From NCBI RefSeq assembly GCF_900155565.1, contig NZ_FUHM01000002.1, forward strand, positions 2,232,001-2,296,000: a DNA stretch of 64,000 nucleotides, in the 5' to 3' direction. Source of the stretch: Anaerosalibacter sp. Marseille-P3206. GTDB lineage: Bacteria > Bacillota > Clostridia > Tissierellales > Sporanaerobacteraceae. This document shows, one piece after another, positions 1 through 7,763 of the stretch. Made by a program: the position numbers and the translations under genes. Position 1 is the first letter of the stretch. The number at the start of each line of letters is the position of its first letter. A model generated the notes under the pieces. It had not been told where the DNA came from and did not search any database. It saw only the letters and a program-made list of their open reading frames with translations.

Positions 1-114
1 GGTGAATATTACTTGGATACTAAAACGGCCCTAGAAATAGAATCTATGGTAGATGAAATAAAGAAAAACAAGGCGGAAGTATTTATTGTAAATTATGATG
101 AAATGGTAGCTTAA
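1..114 (+). CDS. C-terminal end of a YgiT/MqsA-type zinc-finger antitoxin-like protein (partial)
   Basis: The frame is open from the first base to a TAA at 112-114 and gives 37 residues beginning GEYYLDTKTA. In YgiT-type zinc-finger proteins the second CxxC is followed by a GEYYL-like segment and a short helix, so this looks like the end of such a protein, whose N-terminus lies outside the window. The identification is supported by a truncated gene at 4207 that carries the matching N-terminal half of the same family. These proteins are often antitoxins or small regulators next to a toxin, but no toxin is visible here. A copy of a dispersed repeat begins about 40 bases downstream. Confidence 0.5.
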   Translation, partial: GEYYLDTKTALEIESMVDEIKKNKAEVFIVNYDEMVA

Positions 115-156
115 TGGCATAAGATGAGGATGGAACTAAAATTAAACAGGAAATAT

Positions 157-291
157 TATAAAAATTAAAACCTGCTGGTTTAAAAGCGATAAAGCCATAG
201 ACTAGTGGGTTATTTTTTGTTTTAATTTGGTAGGAATTAGTTAATATATATGATAAAATAAAGGAAATCAAGGATATGTGATTAAAATAAT
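157..291 (+). repeat. Dispersed ~140-bp intergenic repeat, copy 1
   Basis: It shares a common backbone with 1819-1959 and 4289-4428: a left arm like AACCTGCTGGT, about 20 loop bases, a right arm ACTAGTGGGTT, a T-rich run, then a conserved tail containing GGAAATCAAGGATA and GTGATTAA. The arms pair over 11 bp with three G-U pairs. With the T-run the hairpin could act as a terminator for the gene ending at 114. No coding potential is seen. Confidence 0.75.
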
Positions 292-365
292 GGATCTATT
301 GTATAGTTAAAATAATAGACAATTCAATAAAATTGCGTAAATATCGATGTTTGGAGGACTTAATA

Positions 366-836
366 ATGAATTATAGAAAAATTGAGCTTGATAGTAGTAA
401 TATCGACAAGAAATCAGAATTGCTTTTAATGCAGATTGCAAAATGGCATAATCTCACACCAAAACTATGGATACCAGATTATAAAGTTACAACAGCAGAA
501 ATAGAAGAAACAGTACTAAAAATTCAAAATACAAGAAATGAAGATTTGTTACTTGTTGTTGCGGAAGATGAACTAGGCCATATACAGGGATTTATATGGG
601 CTTGCAAACAAGAGAAATCTCAAGATAGTGCTATGATTTTATCTTTATATGTAACAGAGGATTATAGGGGCCAGGGGGTAGCTACAAAACTAAAAAAAAT
701 ATTGGAGGAATGGTGTCGGATTGGAGGAATAAAAACAATAGAAACAACAGTACATTATAAGAATAATAGTATGATGGAATTAAATCGAAAACTTGGGTAT
801 ACTCCTGGAATAGTATATATGACAAAAAAATTATAA
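366..836 (+). CDS. GNAT family N-acetyltransferase
   Basis: This is a 156-residue protein. The ATG at 366 is chosen because a GGAGG lies at 352-356 with good spacing; an upstream in-frame TTG at 333 has no such site. The C-terminal half carries the acetyl-CoA binding signature YRGQGVATKL (about residues 100-109, the Q/RxxGxG/A motif A of GNAT enzymes), followed by a segment NNSMMELNRKLGY typical of motif B. The acceptor substrate cannot be read from sequence. It stands alone between a repeat copy and an AraC regulator within an accessory region, so a role in modifying a small molecule or antibiotic is possible but unproven. Confidence 0.85.
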   Translation: MNYRKIELDSSNIDKKSELLLMQIAKWHNLTPKLWIPDYKVTTAEIEETVLKIQNTRNEDLLLVVAEDELGHIQGFIWACKQEKSQDSAMILSLYVTEDYRGQGVATKLKKILEEWCRIGGIKTIETTVHYKNNSMMELNRKLGYTPGIVYMTKKL

Positions 837-931
837 GAAGTATACTTCTAAAAAGACAAAACATAACACAAAAAGTCGGGAAAAATCCCTTGATAAGAGA
901 TAAGATATATTTACAGATAGGGGTGATAAAT

Positions 932-1792
932 ATGGGATGGGTTGAAGGAATTGGTAGGGCTATTAATTATATTGAAGATAATATCACAGAAGAAATTTCA
1001 ATAGAGGATATTGCAGAAAAAGCATTTATATCTCCATTTTATTTCCAAAAAGGTTTTACAATGCTTTGTGGTTTTACGGTTGGAGAGTATATTAGACAAC
1101 GTAGGCTTACGCTTGCTGGTAGTGAACTTATTTCTACTGATAAAAGGATTATCGATATTGCAGTGAAATATGGCTACACCTCAGCAGATAGTTTCACAAA
1201 GGCTTTTACCCGATTTCATGGTGTTACACCTACTGCAGTCCGAAAAGATGGAGCAATGGTTAAATCATTTGCCCCACTAAAAATCAAATTCTCATTGGAA
1301 GGTGGTTATATTATGGATTACAAAATTGTAGAAAAAGATTCATTCACTATTATGGGTGTATCAAGGATGTTTAAGTATGATAATGCAACTATGACAATTC
1401 CACAGTTTTGGACAGAGCATTATCAAACAGGAAAGGGTAAGTTTGTATGTGGAATGTACGGGATATGTATAGATGAGAGCATGGTGGATTCAGATGAATT
1501 CGAGTACTTAATTGCAGATAATTATAATCCATGTTTGGAAATACCTGATGGTTTTGTTACAAAGGTTATACCTAAACATACATGGGCTATTTTTGCTTGT
1601 AAGGGTGCATTGCCAAAATCTTTGCAGGATGTGAATAAAAAGATCTATTCAGAATGGCTGCCTAATTGTAGAGATTACGAAATTGCAGCAGGTTATAATG
1701 TTGAAATGTATACCAATATAGCTGATTATCCAAAGGGTAATCAGGATGAAAACTATTATAGTGAAATTTGGATTCCTGTCAAAGAAAAATAA
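932..1792 (+). CDS. AraC family regulator with GyrI-like effector-binding domain
   Basis: A 286-residue protein. The ATG at 932 follows AGGGGTGAT at a suitable distance; the 14 residues upstream in frame are not needed. Residues 1-105 hold two helix-turn-helix units of the AraC/XylS type (ISIEDIAEKAFISPFYF, and IIDIAVKYGYTSADSFTKAF followed by FHGVTPTAVR). From about residue 130 there is a GyrI-like/effector-binding fold (starting YKIVEKDSFTIMGVS and ending YSEIWIPVKEK), as in the Rob/SbmC group. Such proteins sense small, often hydrophobic or antibiotic, ligands and activate efflux or detoxification genes. The downstream CPBP gene is broken and no clear target is adjacent. Confidence 0.88.
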   Translation: MGWVEGIGRAINYIEDNITEEISIEDIAEKAFISPFYFQKGFTMLCGFTVGEYIRQRRLTLAGSELISTDKRIIDIAVKYGYTSADSFTKAFTRFHGVTPTAVRKDGAMVKSFAPLKIKFSLEGGYIMDYKIVEKDSFTIMGVSRMFKYDNATMTIPQFWTEHYQTGKGKFVCGMYGICIDESMVDSDEFEYLIADNYNPCLEIPDGFVTKVIPKHTWAIFACKGALPKSLQDVNKKIYSEWLPNCRDYEIAAGYNVEMYTNIADYPKGNQDENYYSEIWIPVKEK

Positions 1793-1818
1793 TTATGTAG
1801 AATAGGATAATTAAGGTT

Positions 1819-1959
1819 TATAAAAAGTAAAACTCACTGGTTTTAAAGAGATAATGCTTTAGACTAGTGGGTTGTTTTTTATTTCAAATAAAATCTAATA
1901 GAAATTAGTTAATATATTTGATAGAATAAAGGAAATCAAGGATACGTGATTAAGATGAT
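1819..1959 (+). repeat. Dispersed ~140-bp intergenic repeat, copy 2
   Basis: This copy lies just after the AraC-type gene. The left arm is AACTCACTGGT instead of AACCTGCTGGT, yet it still pairs fully with the conserved right arm ACTAGTGGGTT, and fewer wobbles are needed. The T-run (GTTTTTT) and the conserved GGAAATCAAGGATA tail follow. Preservation of pairing despite base changes suggests a functional hairpin, probably also used as a terminator. Confidence 0.75.
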
Positions 1960-2041
1960 TGATGTATATCTGTAAGAAAGTGTGCGATATATGAAAGATG
2001 TAAAATAACTTAATAAATAGTAATTTGAAAAGGAGAAATGT

Positions 2042-2673
2042 ATGAATAAAATAGGATTAAACATGGCTACAGCATTTTTATGGGTAGCTATATACTTTTC
2101 TGGATGTTTATATATGGCGAAAAATCATGCCCGAATATTCGCATTATTTAAATATTATTTTCACTATAGTTTCTGTTATAGGATTTATCATTTTGCTTTG
2201 TAATAAAACAGGTTATAAAGTTAGAGCTTTTGAGAATATTACAATTATAAATATTCTCTTAGCAGTTGGCTGTTCTATACTATTTTATTTTAGATAAATG
2301 TTTTGACCCAATATTTGAAAATCTATATCCTGCTAGTGAGCAAGCGTATCAAGATACAATACAATCGTTATTAAGGTCACCGATTACTAGTTTCCTGCAA
2401 GTATGCATTATTGCACCTGTTATTGAAGAAATACTTATGAGAGGATTTGTATTAGGTGGATTGAAAGACTCTTATGGAATTAGCACAGCGCTATTAATAT
2501 CGGCGACTCTATTTGCACTGCTACATTTTAATATGGTTCAGACGTTGTCTGCTTTTATTTGTGGAATTATACTTCGGATTCTTTTCATTAAAACAGATTC
2601 AATTTTGAGTTGTATGCTTGCACACTGTGGATATAATTTCATTTGTTATAATGATTATGCCTTACATAAATAG
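2042..2673 (+). pseudogene. CPBP (CAAX/Abi) intramembrane protease, broken by two frameshifts
   Basis: The gene starts at the ATG at 2042, preceded by AAAAGGAG. It runs in one frame to about 2150, continues in a second frame to about 2290 (IIFTIVSVIGFIILL, then ILLAVGCSILFYF), and ends in a third frame to the TAA at 2671-2673. The last part carries the CPBP motifs EEILMRGF (the EExxxR motif), FALLHFN and a final AHCGYN. Members are membrane glutamic-type proteases linked to prenyl-protein processing or bacteriocin self-immunity. Because reading requires two frame changes within about 150 bases it is called a pseudogene. Neighbouring genes are intact, which makes sequencing error less likely but does not exclude it. 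Confidence 0.75.
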
Positions 2674-2842
2674 ATAAATTCCAAGTTGTAGAGTTGATGT
2701 AATATAATTTTAGATTTAGCTAAGGCGTAAGAATTTTTTTATTGGTTTATGAATACCCCCTGCTAAACAGGTGGTTCTAAAAAGTTTCCAGCATTAAACA
2801 GAAAATACCTCCAATGATATAATAAAGTTAGGTGAATAAATC

Positions 2843-3997
2843 TTGAAAGTCAAAGGAAAACCAAAGGATATTTTAAGTAATATTTTAAAACAATATGGAG
2901 TAGAAAACAAAGTCTTAAATAGACTAACTTATAAATATATGCTTCATATTGATGAGTTAAGTGAAAAGTATCAGTATCTAGAAGATGGAAGTTTAAATGA
3001 ATTATGTGTGGAAGAATGTCTTCAAAAAGCAATAGAAATATATACATTTATAAATTATAGTGATAATCTTTTAATTATTTATGATAATTTATTTGGACAA
3101 GATAATGAAAAAGAGAAGAAATTCTTAGAGAGCACTTTAACTGATATAATTCAATATGATACATATAAATTAAAATGGCAATATCCTATATGTAAGGATG
3201 ATTTACCAATACATCAAGATTGTGAAGTTTATACCTGTATAAGACATTTGTATCATGTAAAAGAAATAAATATACAGAAATTATTTAGAGAGATAATTTT
3301 ATCAGATGTAGGTGGGGAAATGGATCTTTGCTCATCTGTTTTTATTATAGATATAAATAGTGGTTGCATTTTCCATTTATATGATGATAGGGGAATTGTT
3401 TTATTTGCTCCAAAAGAAGAACATCTTACTAATGTATGTAAGGAATTTCATGATAGTATTTTTACACTTGATTATCAAAAATTCAAAATAGAAGTAAACA
3501 GTCTTTATTGGATGAATGAAATAAAGGATGATCCTAATGATTTATGTCTTCATGGAGATATAACAGTTACTATAGGAGAAGAAAAATTATCCTATTCTTG
3601 TACAGCAAGTGCAGCAGCTCTTAGAATGTTAAAAACATTATCTGAAGATCACTTACCAACAAAAGGGGAACAAATGCTACCTTGCTGTGGTTTTTTCATG
3701 ATTCCTAATGAAAATTTAGATGAGGTAGATATCATGGGATGTGATAATGGAGTTGATTGGGCTGTTCTACATGAAGATGGAATGGTCAAGCTTATTACTG
3801 AAAAGGGAAATACTGTATTCGTTTATTATTTCCAATATAAGGATGAAATTTTGCGTTTTGTTGATATAGTGGAAGATTATTATAAAAAGTCTTTACCTAA
3901 AAATATACCAGAAGATGAATTTGAAAGAAATGGATATATAGCATTTTGGAATGAATGGTATAGAAGAAAGGGAGAGTATTTGTGGAGTATAATCTAA
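2843..3997 (+). CDS. DUF3885-like orphan, possible immunity-type protein
   Basis: A 384-residue acidic protein starting at TTG 2843 with TAGGTGA upstream. Residues ~1-220 resemble DUF3885 proteins, whose C-terminal core has the pattern FIIDINSGCIFHLYDDRG followed by a short helix. The rest (about 220-384) is a separate domain with a conserved-looking strand-rich core (LHGDITVTIGEE, MGCDNGVDWAVLHEDG) and a terminal WNEWYRRKG. Such soluble acidic proteins are often found as immunity proteins to contact-dependent or polymorphic toxins, but no toxin gene is visible here and the role is inferred. There is no signal peptide or membrane segment. The family name is from recall and the second domain is unrecognised. 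Confidence 0.55.
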   Translation: MKVKGKPKDILSNILKQYGVENKVLNRLTYKYMLHIDELSEKYQYLEDGSLNELCVEECLQKAIEIYTFINYSDNLLIIYDNLFGQDNEKEKKFLESTLTDIIQYDTYKLKWQYPICKDDLPIHQDCEVYTCIRHLYHVKEINIQKLFREIILSDVGGEMDLCSSVFIIDINSGCIFHLYDDRGIVLFAPKEEHLTNVCKEFHDSIFTLDYQKFKIEVNSLYWMNEIKDDPNDLCLHGDITVTIGEEKLSYSCTASAAALRMLKTLSEDHLPTKGEQMLPCCGFFMIPNENLDEVDIMGCDNGVDWAVLHEDGMVKLITEKGNTVFVYYFQYKDEILRFVDIVEDYYKKSLPKNIPEDEFERNGYIAFWNEWYRRKGEYLWSII

Positions 3998-4010
3998 TAT
4001 TTATGGTTGA

Positions 4011-4097
4011 AAAAATGATATTGTTACTAATAATATAGCACCAATCTTTGATAGTTATAAATGGTTTACATTTTCACATTATGGAGATAAAATTTAG
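4011..4097 (+). pseudogene. Short coding remnant, unknown family
   Basis: A 28-codon open stretch ends at TAG 4095-4097 and encodes a protein-like tail (APIFDSYKWFTFSHYGDKI). It has no start codon or ribosome site and lies between the orphan gene ending at 3997 and a truncated antitoxin, so it is best read as the end of a deleted gene. Weak evidence. Confidence 0.25.
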
Positions 4098-4206
4098 ATA
4101 GGATTTTTATACTTAGGAAATAAGAATAGTATATTATTAGTGTTTACTATATAATACAATTAAGGCAATTAGAGTAATAGGAAAATAGATCCATGGAGGC
4201 AGGATC

Positions 4207-4314
4207 ATGAATTGCATTTTTTGCAAGGCTAATTTAATAAAGGGAAAGGTAAACCATATTGTTGATTTGGGGGAAACAATAATCATCATAAAAAATCAGA
4301 ACCTGCTGGTTTAA
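4207..4314 (+). pseudogene. Truncated YgiT/MqsA-type zinc-finger antitoxin, cut at the repeat
   Basis: The ATG at 4207 follows GGAGG with correct spacing and begins MNCIFCKANLIKGKVNHIVD, the first CxxC and strand region of YgiT-type zinc-finger proteins. The frame then runs directly into repeat copy 3: after IIIIKN the residues NLLV are encoded by the left hairpin arm, and a TAA inside the repeat stops it at 35 residues. The second CxxC and the DNA-binding or helix part are missing. The missing portion corresponds to what is seen at 1-114, suggesting a deletion between a gene and a downstream repeat. A tiny zinc-binding peptide could still be made. Confidence 0.6.
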
Positions 4315-4428
4315 AGGTTATAAAGCCTTAGACTAGTGGGTTATTTTTCATTTCAGATAAAATCTGGTAGAAATTAGGTAATATATTTGATAGAAAAAAG
4401 GAAACTAAAAAGATATGATTAAAGTAAT
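4289..4428 (+). repeat. Dispersed ~140-bp intergenic repeat, copy 3
   Basis: It has the same left arm as copy 1 (AACCTGCTGGT) and the same right arm (ACTAGTGGGTT), then a T-rich run and the tail with GGAAACTAAAAAGATATGATTAAAG. It overlaps the last codons of the truncated antitoxin, placing a deletion junction at about 4288. Confidence 0.75.
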
Positions 4429-4458
4429 TTATATATATATATAAATGTTTAGTATTAG

Positions 4459-4647
4459 AACGGTTATGAAAGGCCTGCAACTATATCATTACTTCCAGAA
4501 GTTAGAGGTAAGAAATTTTTAGATGCAGGTTGTGCAGCAGGGTGGTATACTAAATGGTTATTAGAACTTATGCCAGCAGAAGAATTTAAAATCGTACATC
4601 CTGATATATATGATAGATTAACTAAAAAAACCTCAGTTTTTATTTAA
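4459..4647 (+). pseudogene. SAM-dependent methyltransferase remnant with internal deletion
   Basis: The frame after a stop at 4456-4458 reads NGYERPATISLLPEV, then GKKFLDAGCAAGWYTKWLL, which is the SAM-binding motif I region of class I methyltransferases. It then jumps to LMPAEEFKIVHPDIYDRL and ends at TAA 4645-4647. The last part resembles the far C-terminus of such enzymes, so roughly 150 or more residues appear to be lost in between, and there is no start codon. Non-functional remnant. Confidence 0.6.
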
Positions 4648-4810
4648 ACAATATATTGTATAATAAAGAACATAGTTGTGTCAATAGAAAATTTGAACTA
4701 TTTTGTTTTTAGTGTTATAATATTGGTAAGAATAGGTTAAAATTAAATATAAATAGAATAAAATGGCTTTTATAAAAGATTGCATATATAAAATGGAGGG
4801 GTATAAGTTA

Positions 4811-5665
4811 ATGTATTTAGTTGATAAGGAAGTAATACATGAAACTTTTGGTAAAGGAAGTGTGGTCAACTATAATGATAATTATATAAAAATAGATTTT
4901 GAATCAGGTGCTAAAAAGTTCGTTTTTCCTGATGTATTTGCAAAATATATGACTCTTGTTGATCAAAAAGCGGTTAATTTAGTAAAGATGAAAATACAAA
5001 AAAGAGAAGAAGAAAAAAAGAAAGAAAAATTAAGGCTCAGAAAGGAGAAAGCTTTAGAACGGGAACGTCAACATATTTTAGATCAGAAAAAACCTATGCA
5101 AAGTCGTAAAATTAATCCTAAACAACAAGCCGTCTTCTGGTGTGAAGCAGGAGAAGAGGATAAAATTTTCACAGATGGTAGGATTTTTATAGGGGAAGTT
5201 AAAAGTGGGAAAAACAAAGGACAGCCAAGAAGACTGGCTCGAATGAATTGGAAAAGCGGATGTCTTTTAACTAGAAGAGAACCTAATATGCTAGAAAAGG
5301 ATAGACGCATCTTAGGTGTATTTATGGCAGAGGAAGGTTTTAATGGACAGACATGTAAGGATGGATATATTCTAGCTCATCCAGAGTACAGACTTCGTCT
5401 TTCAGAACAAGAATCAGATAAGATGCTTTTTTGGAATTACTATATGAATAAAAGTTTTCCTACTAGGATGACATGGAATTCAGGAAGACAACGTTATTTT
5501 GATAATATATGGATGGCCCAAATTTTACAGGATATTGTTTCTTTGAAAAAGAAACCTGGAGAACGTGAGGATGCACAGAGATTTTTTGAACGTTTTTGTA
5601 AAATCAACCATATAAATGGAAGTAAATTACCAGAAGCTAATGGTGCATTGATGCAGATGCGGTAA
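4811..5665 (+). CDS. Conserved hypothetical protein with N-terminal Tudor/SH3-like barrel
   Basis: A 284-residue protein. The ATG at 4811 is chosen because GGAGGGG lies at 4795-4801; the 16 residues upstream in frame are not needed. Residues 8-45 (VIHETFGKGSVVNYNDNYIKI and the following VFPDVF) look like the small beta-barrel seen at the C-terminus of PcrA/UvrD helicases and CarD-like proteins, which bind RNA polymerase or nucleic acid. Residues ~55-100 are a highly charged, probably helical linker rich in K, R and E. The remaining ~170 residues form a domain with several tryptophans that I do not recognise. A nucleic-acid-related role is only a suggestion. A terminator lies at 5784. Confidence 0.6.
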   Translation: MYLVDKEVIHETFGKGSVVNYNDNYIKIDFESGAKKFVFPDVFAKYMTLVDQKAVNLVKMKIQKREEEKKKEKLRLRKEKALERERQHILDQKKPMQSRKINPKQQAVFWCEAGEEDKIFTDGRIFIGEVKSGKNKGQPRRLARMNWKSGCLLTRREPNMLEKDRRILGVFMAEEGFNGQTCKDGYILAHPEYRLRLSEQESDKMLFWNYYMNKSFPTRMTWNSGRQRYFDNIWMAQILQDIVSLKKKPGEREDAQRFFERFCKINHINGSKLPEANGALMQMR

Positions 5666-5783
5666 AGGTACCAGGTAGTGCGCCAAGATAAGGGTGTAAA
5701 AGGAAGGGGATAGTCGTTAATCTGTATTGATGCGAATTTACCTCCTCTTGTAATACCATTAATGAACTTTCGTGAATAATACT

Positions 5784-5817
5784 AAGCATCTCAAAAATAA
5801 TTAGAGGTGCTTTTTTT
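5784..5817 (+). terminator. Intrinsic terminator
   Basis: The arms AAGCATCTC (5784-5792) and GAGGTGCTT (5804-5812) pair with one G-U and are followed by a run of T. It probably serves the gene ending at 5665. Confidence 0.75.
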
Positions 5818-6013
5818 ATATTTAAAACAAAAAGCCCTAAGAGATTAGCTTTAGAAGGTTGAGCAATTATCAATCGAACCTAGTACACACTTGGAACCTT
5901 ATCAACCATCAGCGCAGATGGTAGGTTATAACAAGATTCGAAATAAGGGAAAAAGAATTCTTTATATTGACCTAATTTTATTGACAATCTGGTGTATAAT
6001 TTATAAATAAAAT

Positions 6014-6130
6014 ATGAAAGCCAAGCAAATGGGAATAGTAACTATTGAGTATGACTTAAACCTAAGATATATTTGTGATAAATGTAGAAAAAATCAGGGA
6101 CCAACTACAGATGCTATTATAGAAGCTTAA
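6014..6130 (+). other. Possible 38-codon small ORF or gene remnant with CxxC
   Basis: From ATG 6014 the frame encodes a peptide containing LRYICDKCRK and ends at TAA 6128-6130. There is no convincing ribosome site. A candidate -35 box (TTGACA near 5980) lies upstream, but the -10 box is weak. It could be the residue of a zinc-ribbon gene. Confidence 0.2.
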
Positions 6131-6284
6131 AAATAAAATCAAATAATTAAAATAAAGGAGAGGATATAATGAATATCATCTGATAGGATGATTTTAAATT
6201 GAGATATTTATATCCATTGATATAATTGTTTGTCAGAATATGTGTTGTAAAAAATAGAAAGATAATATTTTTTTTAAGAAACTT

Positions 6285-6312
6285 TGTAAGATAATCTAAA
6301 CTTCTGCGTCTT
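6285..6312 (+). promoter_or_regulatory. Candidate ECF-type promoter for the sigma/anti-sigma operon
   Basis: TGTAAG (6285-6290) and CGTCTT (6307-6312) are separated by 16 bases, resembling ECF -35 (TGAAC/TGTAAC) and -10 (CGTC) elements. This would fit autoregulation by the encoded sigma factor. The start point would fall very close to the ribosome site at 6319-6326, which weakens the call. Confidence 0.4.
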
Positions 6313-6331
6313 ATAAATAGGAGGTGAGAAA

Positions 6332-6814
6332 GTGACAGAATTAGAAAGTCTATATAGAGCTTATTTCCAGGATGTATATCTTTATATATTATCTTTATCC
6401 AAAGATGAGCATATAGCTGAAGATATTACCTCTGAAGCTTTTATTAATGCCATTAAATCTATTGATACTTTTAAAGGAGATTGTGATATTAGAGTATGGT
6501 TATGTCAAATTGCAAAGAATTGTTATTATTCTTATTTACGAAAAAATAAGAAAATTATATATACAGATGAAGAACCTGAGCATATAAGTGAAATTAATAT
6601 TGAACAATCAATTGTCTCCAAAGAGGATTCAATAAAAATTCATGAAATTTTGCATAAGCTTAAGGAACCCTATAAGGAGGTGTTTTCACTACGAATTTTT
6701 AGTGAATTAAGCTTTAGAGAAATAGGATATTTATTTGGGAAAAGTGAAAATTGGGCTTGTGTCACTTATCACCGGGCTAGAAAGAAAATTCAAGAAGAAA
6801 TGGAGGATTATTAA
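6332..6814 (+). CDS. ECF-type RNA polymerase sigma factor
   Basis: A 160-residue protein with a GTG start at 6332 after AGGAGGTGAG. Region 2 is clear at residues 5-70 (LYRAYFQDVYLYILSLSKDE, then AEDITSEAFINAIKSI, then IRVWLCQIAKNCYYSYLRK), which contacts core polymerase and the -10 element. Region 4 is at about 105-158 (LKEPYKEVFSLRIFSELSFREI, then WACVTYHRARKKI) and reads the -35 element. There is no region 1 or 3, as expected for the ECF class. It is followed, with a one-base overlap, by a zinc-finger membrane anti-sigma factor, so it is probably held inactive at the membrane until an envelope signal arrives. Target genes are not visible. Confidence 0.93.
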   Translation: MTELESLYRAYFQDVYLYILSLSKDEHIAEDITSEAFINAIKSIDTFKGDCDIRVWLCQIAKNCYYSYLRKNKKIIYTDEEPEHISEINIEQSIVSKEDSIKIHEILHKLKEPYKEVFSLRIFSELSFREIGYLFGKSENWACVTYHRARKKIQEEMEDY

Positions 6815-7722
6815 TGAAAATTACCTGTGATGTAATTGAGGATCTTTTGCCTTTATATGCGGAAGGGCTTACAAGTGATGATACTAATTTTCTTGTAGAG
6901 GAACATCTTAAAACATGCACAGATTGTAAAAAACAATTGGAAGCAATTCAAAATCCTAAAGAACTTCCAATAAATACTGATATAGAGCCATTTAAAAAAG
7001 TAGAAAAGAAACTTTTTCATAAAAGAGTCCAAATAATTGCTTTAACTATTGTACTAGTATTGGCAATTGTAATAATTACTATGGCCTACCTCACATCACC
7101 AGAATACTTGCCCTATTCTAATGAAACTTTATCCATAAAGGATGACGAAGATGGGAAAGTTATAATTAATTTTGATGATAATGTAGCAGGATATGATATT
7201 GAATCTCATAAATTAGAGAATAATAGAGGCTATGTCTACCATATAACTACTTGGAATAATATTTGGAATCAGTATATTTCTAAAAATAAGGCCCAAAGCA
7301 TAATATTAAATCCAGATGATGAAGATGTTATATCCATATATTATTATTCAACTGATGGAAGTGGGGACAGATTAATTTATGGAGTAAATTTGCTAGGGAA
7401 TGGCGGTGTGCTTACACTACCTAGATTAGCCCTTGCATATTATTTACTATTAGCTATGGCATTAGCAACTGTATTTGGAATCTTATTATATGTGTGTAGG
7501 AAAAAAGGTAAAGAGAAAACCATATTAGAAAAAATTTTCTTATTACCTGTATCTTATATTATTGCACACTTTTGTATTAAAGGTTTTGAAACTACATCCT
7601 ATTCGATGCAACGGGACTTTTTTGCCATTTTACTATTAATGATTCCAATATATTGCTTGTTGCTCCTTGTTATTAATTTGTATGGCAAAACAAAAAATAA
7701 AAGAAATACCATATACAAATAA
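6814..7722 (+). CDS. Membrane anti-sigma factor with zf-HC2 domain
   Basis: A 302-residue protein whose ATG overlaps the stop of the sigma gene by one base (TAATG), indicating translational coupling. The N-terminus carries a Cys at residue 5 and the HxxxCxxC motif in EEHLKTCTDCKK (about residues 30-41), the zinc-binding anti-sigma fold. A first membrane helix lies at about residues 72-92 (IIALTIVLVLAIVII). An extracellular segment of ~110 residues follows, then three further hydrophobic helices near residues 205-225, 240-260 and 270-292. Four membrane spans is more than the usual single span for this family, so the C-terminal part may itself sense membrane state. Confidence 0.85.
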   Translation: MKITCDVIEDLLPLYAEGLTSDDTNFLVEEHLKTCTDCKKQLEAIQNPKELPINTDIEPFKKVEKKLFHKRVQIIALTIVLVLAIVIITMAYLTSPEYLPYSNETLSIKDDEDGKVIINFDDNVAGYDIESHKLENNRGYVYHITTWNNIWNQYISKNKAQSIILNPDDEDVISIYYYSTDGSGDRLIYGVNLLGNGGVLTLPRLALAYYLLLAMALATVFGILLYVCRKKGKEKTILEKIFLLPVSYIIAHFCIKGFETTSYSMQRDFFAILLLMIPIYCLLLLVINLYGKTKNKRNTIYK

Positions 7723-7763
7723 ATTAATTTAAAAACATTCCAAAGGTGGCAAAGGGACGTTTT

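Larger units (their letters stand above)
5666..6331. other. Gene-poor spacer between the Tudor-like gene and the ECF sigma operon
   Basis: This 666-base stretch holds one good terminator (5784-5817), a short GGTACCAGGTAG motif at its left edge that recurs near 9510, a 38-codon open frame (6014-6130) with a CxxC, and a ribosome site plus ATG at about 6160-6170 that is stopped after four codons. It looks like eroded DNA. No RNA gene is recognised. Confidence 0.5.

Noticed and set aside
5870-5960. Possible structured RNA near a GATGGT/ACCATC hairpin
   Set aside because: Only a six-base stem could be extended; no known RNA family pattern is matched.
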